Positions 9,568 to 18,678 of a DNA stretch of 64,000 nt are shown here, one piece after another. The position numbers and the translations under genes were made by a program. The notes under the pieces are model-generated. The model did no database searches. It was not told where the DNA came from and saw only the letters and a list, made by a program, of their open reading frames with translations. Origin of the DNA: Cellulophaga sp. 20_2_10 (GTDB taxonomy: Bacteria > Bacteroidota > Bacteroidia > Flavobacteriales > Flavobacteriaceae); NCBI RefSeq assembly GCF_023476645.1, contig NZ_JAMCOJ010000005.1:1-64000 (forward strand), read 5' to 3'. The first letter of the stretch is position 1. Every line of letters starts with the position of its first letter.

Positions 9568-10929
9568 ATGGCTAAGACTAAAACAGCTTTTTTTTGTCAA
9601 AATTGCGGTACTCAATACGCTAAATGGGCAGGACAATGCGGCGCTTGTAAAGAATGGAATACCATTGTAGAAGAGGTAATACAAAAAGAAGAAAAAAGCA
9701 GTTGGAAAGCACCAAGTGCACCTGCTAAAAAAACATCTAAACCTTTACGTGTTAATGAAATTAGCACAGAAAAAGAACTTCGACTTAACACCTATGACTT
9801 AGAATTTAACAGAGTTTTAGGCGGTGGCTTAGTACCTGGATCCTTAACTTTACTAGGAGGCGAACCCGGTATTGGAAAAAGTACATTATTACTACAAATA
9901 TCTTTAAAACTACCATACAAAACACTATACGTTTCTGGTGAAGAAAGTCAGAAACAAATAAAAATGCGAGCAGATCGTATTCTTCCAAATAGTGAAACAT
10001 GTTTCATTTTAACAGAAACAAAAACTCAAAATATTTTTCAGCAAATTGAAGCTATACAACCAGATATTGTGGTTATAGATTCTATACAAACACTACATTC
10101 AGATTATATAGAATCTGCCGCAGGTAGTATTTCTCAAATAAGAGAATGTACAGCCGAGCTTATAAAATTTGCAAAAGAAACGAATACTCCGGTAATTTTA
10201 ATTGGTCACATTACAAAAGACGGTACCATAGCTGGCCCTAAAATTCTAGAGCACATGGTAGATACTGTTTTGCAGTTTGAAGGTGATAGAAATTACGTAT
10301 ACAGAATATTACGCGCATTAAAAAATAGATTTGGATCTACAGCTGAACTAGGAATTTACGAAATGTTAGGTAGCGGGTTAAGGGAAGTAAATAATCCTTC
10401 TGAAATTTTAATTTCTAAAAATGACGAGGGCTTAAGCGGAACTGCTATTTCTGCAACCATAGAAGGCATGCGCCCTTTAATGATAGAAATACAAGCCTTA
10501 GTTAGCACTGCTGTTTACGGTACACCACAACGCTCTACTACGGGCTATAATGCAAAACGATTAAATATGCTATTGGCCGTTTTAGAAAAACGAGCAGGAT
10601 TTAAATTAGGTGCTAAAGATGTATTCTTAAATATAACTGGCGGTATCTCTGTAGATGATCCGGCTATAGATTTAGCTGTAGTTGCAGCCATATTATCTAG
10701 CAATGCTGACATTGCAATCCCTAAAGGAATTTGTTTTGCTGCGGAAGTTGGCTTAGCTGGTGAAATAAGACCTGTACAACGCGTAGACCAACGTATATCT
10801 GAAGCAGAAAAACTTGGTTTTAGCACAATTTTTGTCTCTAAGAATAATAAAATTACATTAAAGAATACGGCCATAAAAATATTCCTTGTATCTAAAATAG
10901 AAGATGTAGCAAGAGGTTTGTTCGACTAA
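9568..10929 (+). CDS. radA: DNA repair protein RadA
   Basis: A RecA-like ATPase that processes recombination intermediates. The 453-residue protein shows all family parts in order: an N-terminal four-cysteine zinc finger (CQNCG at about 10 and CGAC at about 27), the Walker A motif GEPGIGKST near residue 97, the RadA-specific KNRFG motif (about 251), and a C-terminal Lon-protease-like domain without the need for a protease active site. It appears to be a single-gene transcript with its own promoter just upstream. No clear terminator separates it from the outer-membrane protein gene after it. Confidence 0.97.
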   Translation: MAKTKTAFFCQNCGTQYAKWAGQCGACKEWNTIVEEVIQKEEKSSWKAPSAPAKKTSKPLRVNEISTEKELRLNTYDLEFNRVLGGGLVPGSLTLLGGEPGIGKSTLLLQISLKLPYKTLYVSGEESQKQIKMRADRILPNSETCFILTETKTQNIFQQIEAIQPDIVVIDSIQTLHSDYIESAAGSISQIRECTAELIKFAKETNTPVILIGHITKDGTIAGPKILEHMVDTVLQFEGDRNYVYRILRALKNRFGSTAELGIYEMLGSGLREVNNPSEILISKNDEGLSGTAISATIEGMRPLMIEIQALVSTAVYGTPQRSTTGYNAKRLNMLLAVLEKRAGFKLGAKDVFLNITGGISVDDPAIDLAVVAAILSSNADIAIPKGICFAAEVGLAGEIRPVQRVDQRISEAEKLGFSTIFVSKNNKITLKNTAIKIFLVSKIEDVARGLFD

Positions 10930-11027
10930 AATTTAGATTTAAATACTTTAACTTTTTATTAATACGCAAAAAATTGCATGTGGTATAAATCTTGATAATA
11001 CGTAGTCTTAATCCTTAAAAAAATAAG

Positions 11028-11660
11028 ATGAAAAAATTATTAATTATTGCCTTTTTAGTTATTTACGGAACAAGTGTTGCTCAAGAAACCGACACAAAAA
11101 GAATAATACCAAAAGGATTGTGGACTATTGGTGGTAATCTTGGGTTCTCAACCAACAACTCAGAATTTAGTAGAGAGCTAGAAGACGACATTGAGCGAAA
11201 AAATCACACATATAGTCTACTACCAAAGATTGGCTACACTATCTCCGAAAATTTAATTATTGGGTTAGGTCTTGGCTATTCTTTCTCAAAGGATGATATT
11301 AATAATGACAACTCAAAAACCAATTCTTATAACTTTACACCATATATTAGAAAGCATTATGGAATAGGGCAAAATTTAAGTTTATTTATTCAAGGAGAAG
11401 GTAATTATGAAATAGCGAAACAAAAAAATACCAACTTTAATTACGAGAATACCAGTAAGTCTTTATTTATTGGGTTTAGACCTGGTCTAAACTACTTTAT
11501 CAGCAAAAAAGTAGCTCTAGAAACAACAATTGGATCCCTTGGATACAAACACAGAACAAGCGAAGTCACAGGAAGCGATAATGGTAAAACCGAAACCAAT
11601 TCATTCAATTTTAATATAGATTCCGCTAATTTAAACTTTGGTGTAATTGTATTTTTATAA
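11028..11660 (+). CDS. Outer-membrane beta-barrel protein
   Basis: A 210-residue protein with a signal peptide ending at 'GTSVAQ' (about residue 18), followed by alternating strands typical of an 8-10-stranded barrel ('YSLLPKIGYTISENLIIGLGLGYSF', 'LFIGFRPGLNYFISKK') and ending in a hydrophobic residue-rich strand. It resembles the porin-family/OmpA-type small barrels of Flavobacteriaceae, but no specific function can be read. A very strong terminator follows immediately. Confidence 0.75.
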   Translation: MKKLLIIAFLVIYGTSVAQETDTKRIIPKGLWTIGGNLGFSTNNSEFSRELEDDIERKNHTYSLLPKIGYTISENLIIGLGLGYSFSKDDINNDNSKTNSYNFTPYIRKHYGIGQNLSLFIQGEGNYEIAKQKNTNFNYENTSKSLFIGFRPGLNYFISKKVALETTIGSLGYKHRTSEVTGSDNGKTETNSFNFNIDSANLNFGVIVFL

Positions 11661-11705
11661 AACAAAAAAGAGGCTATATATAATGTATAGCCTCTTTTTT
11701 GTTTT
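11659..11705. terminator. Strong bidirectional terminator
   Basis: An almost perfect 19-base stem (AAACAAAAAAGAGGCTATA with its complement) around a 7-base loop. It has A and T tracts on both flanks and lies between the convergent barrel-protein and aldo/keto-reductase genes, so it serves both. Confidence 0.9.
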
Positions 11706-11725
11706 ATATCTTTTTCGAGAATTTA

Positions 11726-12772
11726 TTAAGGAGCCGGATTAGGAATTTGTTTGTGTATTAATTCAATTCCTTCTAAAACCTCATCTGTTAGTTTTACATT
11801 TACACTACCTATATTTTCTTCTAATTGCTTTAAGTTCGTTGCACCAATAATTGTACTCTTAACAAATGGTCTAGAGTTAACATACGCCAGTGCCATTTGG
11901 GGCAAGGACAAATTGTGCTTGCGGGCTAGATCAAAATACAATTGTGTTGCTTGTTTAGCATTGTCACCACTATATCTATTGTAATTAGGAAACATTGTTA
12001 CACGTGCATTTGCAGGCTGTAAACCTCCCAAATATTTACCACTTAACACCCCAAAACCCAAAGGAGAATACGGTATTAAACCAATATCTTCCCGCATAGA
12101 TACTTCTGCCAAACCAACCTCATATGTTCTATTTAATAAACTATACGGGTTTTGTATTGTAGACATTCTTGGCAACTTTCTGTGTACTTTACTTTCCTCT
12201 AAGAAACGCATAGTTCCCCAAGGAGTTTCATTAGATAAGCCAATGTGCTTTATTTTCCCTTCATTTACTAAGTCGCACAATGTATTTAATACTTCGTGAA
12301 TATTATCTTCCCAAAAATCGTTTATTTTATGATCATATCCTCTTTGTCCAAAAAAATTAGTCTGGCGTTCTGGCCAGTGTAATTGATACAAATCAATAGT
12401 ATCTGTCTGTAACCGTTTTAAACTGTTCTCTACTGCAGATATTAAGCCGTCTTTTTTAAAACCTGTAGTTCTAATATGTTTGGTCATATCTGCTTTACCA
12501 GCAATTTTAGACGCTAACACTACTTTATCTCTGTTTCCTGTTTCTTTAAACCACTTACCTATAATTTTTTCTGTCTCTGCATATAACTCTGCCTTTGCCG
12601 GAACAGGGTATAATTCTGCGGTATCAAAAAAGTTAACACCTTGCTCTAAGGCATAGTTCATTTGCTCAAATGCTTCTTCAATATTGTTTTGTCTGCCCCA
12701 AGTCATTGTCCCTAAGCAGATTTCACTCACTTCCAAATTAGTATGTGGTAGTTTAGTATATTTCATAGTCAT
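11726..12772 (-). CDS. Aldo/keto reductase (Tas-like)
   Basis: An NADP(H)-dependent carbonyl reductase of the AKR superfamily; 348 residues, close to E. coli Tas. The catalytic tetrad can be traced: Asp and Tyr in 'FFDTAELYP' (about residues 50-58), Lys in 'VVLASKIAG' and His in 'YQLHWPER'. The long Tas-type loop after strand 4 is present. The substrate cannot be told from the sequence. ATG 12772 or the second ATG two codons later could be the start. It is monocistronic, between two terminators. Confidence 0.88.
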   Translation of the reverse strand: MTMKYTKLPHTNLEVSEICLGTMTWGRQNNIEEAFEQMNYALEQGVNFFDTAELYPVPAKAELYAETEKIIGKWFKETGNRDKVVLASKIAGKADMTKHIRTTGFKKDGLISAVENSLKRLQTDTIDLYQLHWPERQTNFFGQRGYDHKINDFWEDNIHEVLNTLCDLVNEGKIKHIGLSNETPWGTMRFLEESKVHRKLPRMSTIQNPYSLLNRTYEVGLAEVSMREDIGLIPYSPLGFGVLSGKYLGGLQPANARVTMFPNYNRYSGDNAKQATQLYFDLARKHNLSLPQMALAYVNSRPFVKSTIIGATNLKQLEENIGSVNVKLTDEVLEGIELIHKQIPNPAP

Positions 12773-12868
12773 TAATCTGGTGAAAATTCTTCATGTTCTC
12801 AACCAAATCTAGGGAAATAATTACTTTAATCAAACATAAAAACAAGCATTCGTTAAAGATTTTACCAT

Positions 12869-12910
12869 AAAAAAAAGCGTTTATCTAATTTAAGATAAAC
12901 GCTTTTTTTT
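12869..12910 (-). terminator. Terminator after the cytochrome c gene
   Basis: A perfect 16-base stem (AAAAAAGCGTTTATCT and its complement) with a 6-base loop and T-run, 19 bases beyond the cytochrome stop on the minus strand. Symmetric flanks make it work either way. Confidence 0.88.
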
Positions 12911-12928
12911 ATATTATGAAGACTATTT

Positions 12929-13411
12929 TTATAACGTCCTGAAATACTCCGTAATAGCTCTTGCTTCTTCTTTTGTTAATCCTTGATTTGTCATTAAAGC
13001 ATTATTATATTCTTTGTATAAAGCTTTAGCAATTGGATCCTCTTTTAGCATCCCTTCTGGGTTTAAAATCATATTCATAACCCATTCTGGACTTCTGCGA
13101 TCTAATACTCCTTTTACAGCAGGGCCTATTAAACGCATATCTGTTGCATGACAAGCCACACATTTAGAACTAAAAATAGCTTCACCACTTGTTGCCATTT
13201 CTTTATCTATCTCCGCGCCTAAATCTACAGATTTTATTGGGCCAACTCCTTTGTTGTCCATATCTACTGGAACTCCTTCTTGCTTAGCAGCACTTTTGTC
13301 CTCTTTTTTGGTTCTGTTCATCTCAAAACCATCGGATTTTTTATCCTCTTTTTTGTCACCACAACTCGCCATAAATACGCCTGCAGCTAAAATTAAAAGT
13401 ATTTTTTTCAT
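12929..13411 (-). CDS. Lipoprotein c-type cytochrome
   Basis: A 160-residue lipoprotein (lipobox before Cys17) with a charged linker and one class I cytochrome c domain. The heme-binding motif is CVACH at 84-88. A probable axial Met is at 140 in 'ALMTNQGLT', a common arrangement in small periplasmic electron carriers. It is probably anchored to a membrane facing the periplasm and passes electrons to a terminal oxidase or reductase not seen here. It lies last in the minus-strand run nitronate monooxygenase, YheT, cytochrome, with a 41-base gap after YheT, so co-transcription is possible. Confidence 0.88.
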   Translation of the reverse strand: MKKILLILAAGVFMASCGDKKEDKKSDGFEMNRTKKEDKSAAKQEGVPVDMDNKGVGPIKSVDLGAEIDKEMATSGEAIFSSKCVACHATDMRLIGPAVKGVLDRRSPEWVMNMILNPEGMLKEDPIAKALYKEYNNALMTNQGLTKEEARAITEYFRTL

Positions 13412-13452
13412 GTGTTTAAGTTTTAAAGCACTAATATAAGCAATACTCCTAT

Positions 13453-14415
13453 TTAAACATGCTCTTCTAAGAATTTAACTACCCTTTTTTCTGCATATGT
13501 TATGTTATTATCGCCATAGAACCCAACATGACCTCCGTACAACGGTATTTCTAAAAACAAGTTGCTATTTGCCTTAGTTTCTTCTAGAGGATAGCAAGCT
13601 TCTCCTAAAAAAGAATCATTTTTTGCATTTAAAATTAGTGTTGGTATTTTTATATCTGGTAAAAATTGCAAACAACTTGCCTTATTATAATAATCTATAG
13701 CATTTTTAAATCCGTTTGCCCTACTTGTATACACATCATCAAAATCTTTTAAGGTCTTAATCTTTTTAATTTCTGCTGTAGTTACTTTATCTGGAAATTG
13801 CTGTTGCTTTATCTTTAATTTTTCAATCAAACGTTTTTTAAAATTTGTAGCATATAAGACATTCTTAGGCTTTAATAATTCTTGCAAAGAACTGCCTAAA
13901 CTACACGGTACAGAAACACCTACAGCTGCCTTAATCTCTTTAGAAAGCAACCTTTCTTCACCTACATACTTTAACACAAGATTTCCTCCTAGGCTAAAAC
14001 CTTGAAGTATAATTTCTGAGTATTTATTCAACTTAACAATATGTTGTACAACTGCATCTAAATCTTCTGTAGCACCAGAATGGTAAGATCTATACAAAAT
14101 ATTAGTCTCTCCGCTACACCCTCTTAGGTTAACAGCACAAACCGAATAGTTATTCTGCAATAATTGCTGTACTGCTCCTAAAATATAAGGTCGTTGTGCA
14201 TTGCCCTCCAGACCGTGCAAAACAACAGCTACTTTAGTTGTTTTTACAGATGTAAAGCTCCAGTCTAAATCTAAAAAATCTCCATCTTCTAAATAAATAC
14301 GCTCTCTTTGTTGCGCTGGCTTTTCTACCGAACGAAACAAACCTGTGTACAAAGTTGAAAAATGCCCACTTTTAAATAAAAAAGAAGGATTGTATGTTGA
14401 TTCTAATATTGGCAA
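13453..14415 (-). CDS. YheT-family alpha/beta hydrolase
   Basis: A 320-residue hydrolase of the YheT/ABHD1-3 type. The N-terminal 'YNPSFLFKSGHFSTLY' is the family's usual opening, the nucleophile elbow is GFSLGGN (about residues 140-146), and the late His is in GGHVGFYG. The natural substrate is unknown, probably an ester or lipid. The start is TTG, two bases after the stop of the nitronate monooxygenase gene; the N-terminal family match begins right there, so TTG is favoured over an internal start. Confidence 0.85.
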   Translation of the reverse strand: MPILESTYNPSFLFKSGHFSTLYTGLFRSVEKPAQQRERIYLEDGDFLDLDWSFTSVKTTKVAVVLHGLEGNAQRPYILGAVQQLLQNNYSVCAVNLRGCSGETNILYRSYHSGATEDLDAVVQHIVKLNKYSEIILQGFSLGGNLVLKYVGEERLLSKEIKAAVGVSVPCSLGSSLQELLKPKNVLYATNFKKRLIEKLKIKQQQFPDKVTTAEIKKIKTLKDFDDVYTSRANGFKNAIDYYNKASCLQFLPDIKIPTLILNAKNDSFLGEACYPLEETKANSNLFLEIPLYGGHVGFYGDNNITYAEKRVVKFLEEHV

Positions 14416-14417
14416 TT

Positions 14418-15392
14418 TTACTTAGGATATACTTCTAATAATTTCTGTTGTTCCTCTATGGCATCTACAAATTCAGTTTTTAAATTTGAAACTAATTCTG
14501 TAACAGAAACAGCATTAGTTATATTGGTTACACCTTGACCCGCAGACCAAATTGTTTTCCAAGCTTTAGCTTCTGTATCCATTTCCTTACCAAAATCTAT
14601 TTTAGTATCTTTTTTAAGATCATCTTCTGTAATACCAGCCGCTTTTAAACTAGCGCCTAAAAAGTTTGCATGTACACCAGATATAGATGCGGTATACACA
14701 ACATCACTAGCACCTGCATCAATAATCATTTGCTTATAATCTTCTGTAGCCTTACTTTCTTTAGTATTAATAAAACGAGTACCCATATAAGCAACATCTG
14801 CTCCCATTTGCATTGCAGAAGCGATATCTCTACCTGTACTAATACAACCAGAAAGAATAACCGTTTTTGTAAAGAACTTTTTAATTTCTGCAACTAAAGG
14901 CATAGGATTTAAGGTTCCTGCATGACCACCGGCTCCAGCTGCAACCACAATTAAACCATCTACACCAGCCTCAGATGCTTTTTCTGCATGACGCTTTTTT
15001 ATAACATCATGAAAAACCAATCCGCCATAACTGTGCACAGCATCTACTACCTGTGAAACGGCTCCTAAAGACGTAATTATTAATGGCACTTTATGTTTTA
15101 TACACAACATAAGATCTGCCTCTAACCTAGGATTAGTTTGATGAACAATTAGATTTACCCCAAAAGGTGCTGCTTTTTTTCCAGTCTCTTCTTCAAAAGT
15201 TTTTAATTCTGCTTTAATTTGAATTAGCCACTCTTCAAAACCCTCACTTGTACGTTGGTTTAATGCCGGAAAAGTACCTACAATTCCGTTTTTACAACAT
15301 TCAACAACCAAGCTTGGTCCCGAAATTAAAAACATTGGTGCGGCTATAACCGGTAAAGAAAGTTCTTTTACAAAAGGGGCTACTGTTCTCAT
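14418..15392 (-). CDS. Nitronate monooxygenase (NPD-like, FMN-dependent)
   Basis: A 324-residue TIM-barrel flavoprotein of the nitronate monooxygenase/enoyl-ACP-reductase-II-like family. It shows 'PVIAAPMFLISGPSLV' at the start, 'AAGAGGHAG' for phosphate binding of FMN (about residue 155), and 'GADVAYMGTRF' (about 204). Members oxidise alkyl nitronates; some act in other roles, so the substrate is tentative. It is the first gene of the minus-strand group with YheT and perhaps the cytochrome lipoprotein. Confidence 0.85.
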   Translation of the reverse strand: MRTVAPFVKELSLPVIAAPMFLISGPSLVVECCKNGIVGTFPALNQRTSEGFEEWLIQIKAELKTFEEETGKKAAPFGVNLIVHQTNPRLEADLMLCIKHKVPLIITSLGAVSQVVDAVHSYGGLVFHDVIKKRHAEKASEAGVDGLIVVAAGAGGHAGTLNPMPLVAEIKKFFTKTVILSGCISTGRDIASAMQMGADVAYMGTRFINTKESKATEDYKQMIIDAGASDVVYTASISGVHANFLGASLKAAGITEDDLKKDTKIDFGKEMDTEAKAWKTIWSAGQGVTNITNAVSVTELVSNLKTEFVDAIEEQQKLLEVYPK

Positions 15393-15531
15393 AACTACAA
15401 TTTTTATTATGTTAAGACCAAAAAAGTAGAAATTTAACTACTTTTTAAAGGGTAAATATGTTTTAGTTTCTCAAAACTATAGTATTTTTATCATTTAGTA
15501 TGCATGCATAACAATTAATTCTGAAAAAAAT

Positions 15532-16011
15532 ATGTACTTAAAAGAATTTGAAATTCGCTGGAGTGATATAGACGCAAATTGGCACCTAGCCAATTCTGCC
15601 TACGTTAATTATATGAGTCAGACTAGAATGGGCTTTTTAATGGAACTTGGATTTAATCAAAAAACAATGGCCACCAATAATATAGGACCTGTTGTTTTCT
15701 ACGAGCACATTTATTATTTTAAAGAGGCATTTTTTGGCAAACCAGTAAAAGTTTCCCTAGAATTAATGGGATTAAGTGAAGATGGAAAATTCTTTAAATT
15801 TCATCATAATTTTTTTGATTCTAAAGGAAGAAATTTTGCTCACTGCGAAATATTAGGCGCTTGGATAGATTTAAAATCTAGAAGTTTAACAGGTCTACCT
15901 GAAGAATTTATGACTGCTTTTTCTAAAGTTGAAAAATCTGAAGACTTTAAAGTACTTACCAAAGAAGATACCCGTAAACACGCAAAACAACCAAAAGATT
16001 TAAAAATTTAA
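15532..16011 (+). CDS. Acyl-CoA thioesterase (hot-dog fold)
   Basis: A 159-residue 4HBT/FatM-like thioesterase. The active-site helix region reads RWSDIDANWHLANSAYVNYM (about residues 9-28), with the Asp and the 'D-x-x-x-H-x-x-N' pattern of 4-hydroxybenzoyl-CoA-thioesterase-like enzymes. It hydrolyses an acyl-CoA; chain specificity is not readable. It ends convergently with the EamA transporter gene, overlapping it by 4 bases. An AT-rich hairpin (15421-15446) lies upstream, between it and the divergent nitronate monooxygenase gene. Confidence 0.85.
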   Translation: MYLKEFEIRWSDIDANWHLANSAYVNYMSQTRMGFLMELGFNQKTMATNNIGPVVFYEHIYYFKEAFFGKPVKVSLELMGLSEDGKFFKFHHNFFDSKGRNFAHCEILGAWIDLKSRSLTGLPEEFMTAFSKVEKSEDFKVLTKEDTRKHAKQPKDLKI

Positions 16012-16907
16012 ACCTGAGATTTTATCTTAGCTTTTTTAGTAGCTAAGTATAGTCCTACTATTATTAGGGCTGTGCCTGCAACTTTTACTGTATTTAACTC
16101 ATCTTTACCCGCAACAACAGCAAATAAAATACCTATTAGTGGTTGTGCGTAAGAAAACGCACTTACAGTAGACGCTTTTAACTGAGACAAACCATATACA
16201 TTAAACAAGTAGGTTAAAAATGTAGTCCCTATAATTACAAATACTATTGCACTAACACCCTCTAAAGGTATAGTACTCCATTCTATTTCTCTAAATTCTG
16301 ATATTGTAATTGGAAAACAAATTACAAGTCCAATTGTAAAAAGCCACTTTAAAAGCGTAAACATATGATACTTTTCAAGTAGTTTTTTAATTACAATCAA
16401 GTAGATTCCAAAACTAATTGCGTTTACAATAAACAGAATATTGCCTAACGGAATATTTGGAGCATCTTGTCTTAATTCTGCTCCATATAATATAAGAAAC
16501 AGTGCGCCTACTAAACCTAAGCCTATGCCTAGGCTTTTTTGTACTGATATTTTTTCCTTTATAAATAGAGCCGACATTACAACCACCAATATGGGAACAA
16601 GCGTAATTAAAACAGCACTATTAATTGGTGTAGATAACTCTAGTCCTTTAAAAAAAGTAAGCATATTAATCCCCATACCTGTTAAAGCACAGATAAACAT
16701 TCTGCCCCAGTCTTGACGTTCTATTTTTTGTTTTGGCATAAAAAACGAACAAGCCCAAAACAAGAACGATGCTCCCAGTAAACGCACCATAATAAATCCA
16801 AAAGGTTTTATATAGGTTGGCATTACTCCTTTTGCAATAGTGTGGTTTAACCCATATATTGTAGTAGCGCCAAGGCAAGCTAATATTGCTAGTGTTCTTT
16901 TACTCAA
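16008..16907 (-). CDS. DMT-family transporter (two EamA domains)
   Basis: A 299-residue inner-membrane protein with ten hydrophobic segments and duplicated EamA domains, the layout of drug/metabolite exporters; 'YAQPLIGILFAV' is in the second repeat. The substrate is unknown. The start is TTG at 16907-16905, overlapping the TGA stop of the upstream ArsC-like gene as TTGA. The next Met is residue 29, beyond the first membrane segment. This tight overlap implies translational coupling. Confidence 0.88.
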   Translation of the reverse strand: MSKRTLAILACLGATTIYGLNHTIAKGVMPTYIKPFGFIMVRLLGASFLFWACSFFMPKQKIERQDWGRMFICALTGMGINMLTFFKGLELSTPINSAVLITLVPILVVVMSALFIKEKISVQKSLGIGLGLVGALFLILYGAELRQDAPNIPLGNILFIVNAISFGIYLIVIKKLLEKYHMFTLLKWLFTIGLVICFPITISEFREIEWSTIPLEGVSAIVFVIIGTTFLTYLFNVYGLSQLKASTVSAFSYAQPLIGILFAVVAGKDELNTVKVAGTALIIVGLYLATKKAKIKSQV

Positions 16908-17257
16908 TTATGTATTTTTTCTTTAGCTGCAGCAACAACCTTTTTACTGTTACCAATAAAAATAGCTTCGTCTACTAAAATTACAGGGCGCTTTAAAAAA
17001 GTATAATGTTCTAGTATTAAATCTTTATAATCTGACTCTTGTAATTCTTTATCAGCTAAGCCTTTTTCTTTATATAAACGCGCTCTTTTACTAAAAAGAG
17101 ATTCATAACTACCAGATAAACTATACATTTCGGTTACTTGGGCATCAGTCATAGCATCAGTTTTAATATCCTGCAGCAAAAAATCATCTAAAGGTTGTAA
17201 TTCTTTTAATATTCTCTTACAAGTATCGCAAGTACTTAAATAGTATATTTTCTTCAT
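16904..17257 (-). CDS. ArsC/Spx-family thioredoxin-fold protein
   Basis: A 117-residue protein of the arsenate reductase (ArsC) family, with the redox CDTC motif at 10-13 near the N-terminus and 'HYTFLKRPVILVDEAIFIG' near the C-terminus, where ArsC has its conserved Arg-Pro. It is the YffB/Spx-like type rather than a proven arsenate reductase, and no arsenic genes are nearby. It forms an operon with the overlapping EamA transporter. Confidence 0.85.
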   Translation of the reverse strand: MKKIYYLSTCDTCKRILKELQPLDDFLLQDIKTDAMTDAQVTEMYSLSGSYESLFSKRARLYKEKGLADKELQESDYKDLILEHYTFLKRPVILVDEAIFIGNSKKVVAAAKEKIHN

Positions 17258-17359
17258 CTTAAATTTATAATTTTCACGGAGTAATTAGAGAAACAAAAAA
17301 CTTAGTACAAAGAAACCCAATTTGACTGAATTGTACTATTTTTATCAAAAAACATAATT

Positions 17360-17821
17360 TTGGAATATTTAATTGACACTTCTAAGCAGATTAGAAAAAT
17401 ACTATTTAAAATTTTAGAAGAAACTCCTAAAGAGTTACTTTTAGAAATACCTAAGAACTTCAACAACAATATCTGGTGGAACATAGCACACGTAGTTGTT
17501 ACCCAACAATTACTAGTTTATAAGTTTAGTGGTATGCCTATGTTAGTTTCTGATGAAATGGTAGAAAAGTTTAAAAAAGGAACTACCCCGGATGGCAACG
17601 CTACAGAGGAGGAAATAGCACAAATTAAAGACCTTTTATTTTCTACTTTAGACCAGACTCAAGCAGATTACAAAGCTGGTAATTTCAAAAATTACAATGC
17701 GTACACTACAAGTCTTAATGTAACATTGAGTAACGCTGTAGAAGCTATGAAATTTAATGCCATGCATGAAGGAATACACATAGGCGCTATTTTAGCACTT
17801 AAAAGAAACGTTGGTAAATAA
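17360..17821 (+). CDS. DinB-family protein
   Basis: A 153-residue four-helix-bundle protein of the DinB/DUF664 type. The His ligands that would bind a divalent metal are in 'WWNIAHVVVTQQLLVY' and 'HEGIHIGAILAL'. The family includes thiol-dependent transferases; the function here is unknown. The start is TTG at 17360, and no in-frame ATG occurs until about residue 59, past the first conserved helix. The stop is followed by a bidirectional terminator. Confidence 0.82.
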   Translation: MEYLIDTSKQIRKILFKILEETPKELLLEIPKNFNNNIWWNIAHVVVTQQLLVYKFSGMPMLVSDEMVEKFKKGTTPDGNATEEEIAQIKDLLFSTLDQTQADYKAGNFKNYNAYTTSLNVTLSNAVEAMKFNAMHEGIHIGAILALKRNVGK

Positions 17822-17832
17822 CGAAACTAATT

Positions 17833-17869
17833 AAAGAGTAATTTTTAATTAAAAGTTACTCTTTTTCTT
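17833..17869. terminator. Bidirectional terminator overlapping a CDS end
   Basis: A 14-base stem with one G-U pair (AAAGAGTAATTTTT against AAAAGTTACTCTTT) and a 4-base loop. It lies between two convergent genes. Its right arm contains the stop codon of the DUF3298-type gene (17856-17858). Confidence 0.8.
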
Positions 17870-18605
17870 CACCTTTTATAGCCAACATTTGGTTTACTTC
17901 TGTATATGGCAAAAGAACCTCTATTTGCCCATCTGCATAAGAACCAACCTCATAAGTGTTATAAAGTAACCTTAGCCCGTCTTTAGTATACCCTATATTG
18001 ATAGGAAGCATAAAAACTTCTTCTTCAAACATAAATCCAGTATCGTTAATAGGTCCTTCTGCCGGAATTTTTTCTTGTGTTCTGAATTTAGTTTCTGCCA
18101 AATTATAAAATGCTTCCTTGCTTGCAAACAATTCTTCATTTGGTATTAGTTCACCTTTTACAACGTCAAAATTTAACAAAATACTAGATTCATATCCGTG
18201 TGCACCGCCAGTAAACTCATAAGTTTCTAAATCAATAGTAATTATTTTATCAGTTTCATAAACCACTTCACCGTTTATTGTTACTTCCCAACGTGTTGCG
18301 TCTCCTGGAATTTTTTCTTTTACACTCAAAAACTCTTCGTTCAACGATGAAATTGCATCATCTATATTATCAACAGCAATATCATCATCAAAAATCAGAA
18401 GTGCTATTATTTTATCTTTTATAACTTGGTTAATTGCCGCTGCCACTTTTGTATCCTTAATAGCTTTTGGCACGTTAACTATTACTAATGGTTTATTTAT
18501 CTCTTTTTCTGTTGAAATATGTAAGGCCTCAAAAGAAATTTCTTTTTTGTTATTACATCCAATTAATACGACTAAAAAAAGGAATAAGAAAAATTTATGA
18601 TTCAT
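17856..18605 (-). CDS. DUF3298/DUF4163-type lipoprotein
   Basis: A 249-residue lipoprotein (lipobox before Cys17, 'VVLIGCNN'). An N-terminal DUF4163-like part ('PLVIVNVPKAIKDTKVAAAINQ') is followed by a C-terminal DUF3298-like part with 'ITIDLETYEFTGGAHGY' and 'EVLLPYTEVNQML'. These domains occur in anti-sigma-linked and cell-wall-linked proteins such as RsiV; the function is not known here. It is transcribed divergently from the trans-sulfuration gene, with overlapping promoters. Confidence 0.8.
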   Translation of the reverse strand: MNHKFFLFLFLVVLIGCNNKKEISFEALHISTEKEINKPLVIVNVPKAIKDTKVAAAINQVIKDKIIALLIFDDDIAVDNIDDAISSLNEEFLSVKEKIPGDATRWEVTINGEVVYETDKIITIDLETYEFTGGAHGYESSILLNFDVVKGELIPNEELFASKEAFYNLAETKFRTQEKIPAEGPINDTGFMFEEEVFMLPINIGYTKDGLRLLYNTYEVGSYADGQIEVLLPYTEVNQMLAIKGEEKE

Positions 18606-18630
18606 AGGAAAATAAGATTGTTTAACAGCG

Positions 18631-18660
18631 TTGTACTTTGCAAAGATAACGATACATTTG
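18631..18660 (+). promoter_or_regulatory. Promoter for the trans-sulfuration enzyme gene
   Basis: TTG at 18631-18633, a 19-base spacer, then TACATTTG at 18653-18660: both parts and the spacing match the Bacteroidota housekeeping promoter. The predicted start of transcription is near 18667, 12 bases before the GTG start codon. Confidence 0.7.
18641..18648 (-). promoter_or_regulatory. -7 element for the DUF3298-type lipoprotein gene
   Basis: On the minus strand this reads TATCTTTG, a perfect TAnnTTTG match, 36 bases upstream of that gene's ATG. It lies inside the spacer of the opposite promoter, so the two promoters should exclude one another. Confidence 0.55.
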
Positions 18661-18678
18661 TGTTATAATTAAAGAAGT

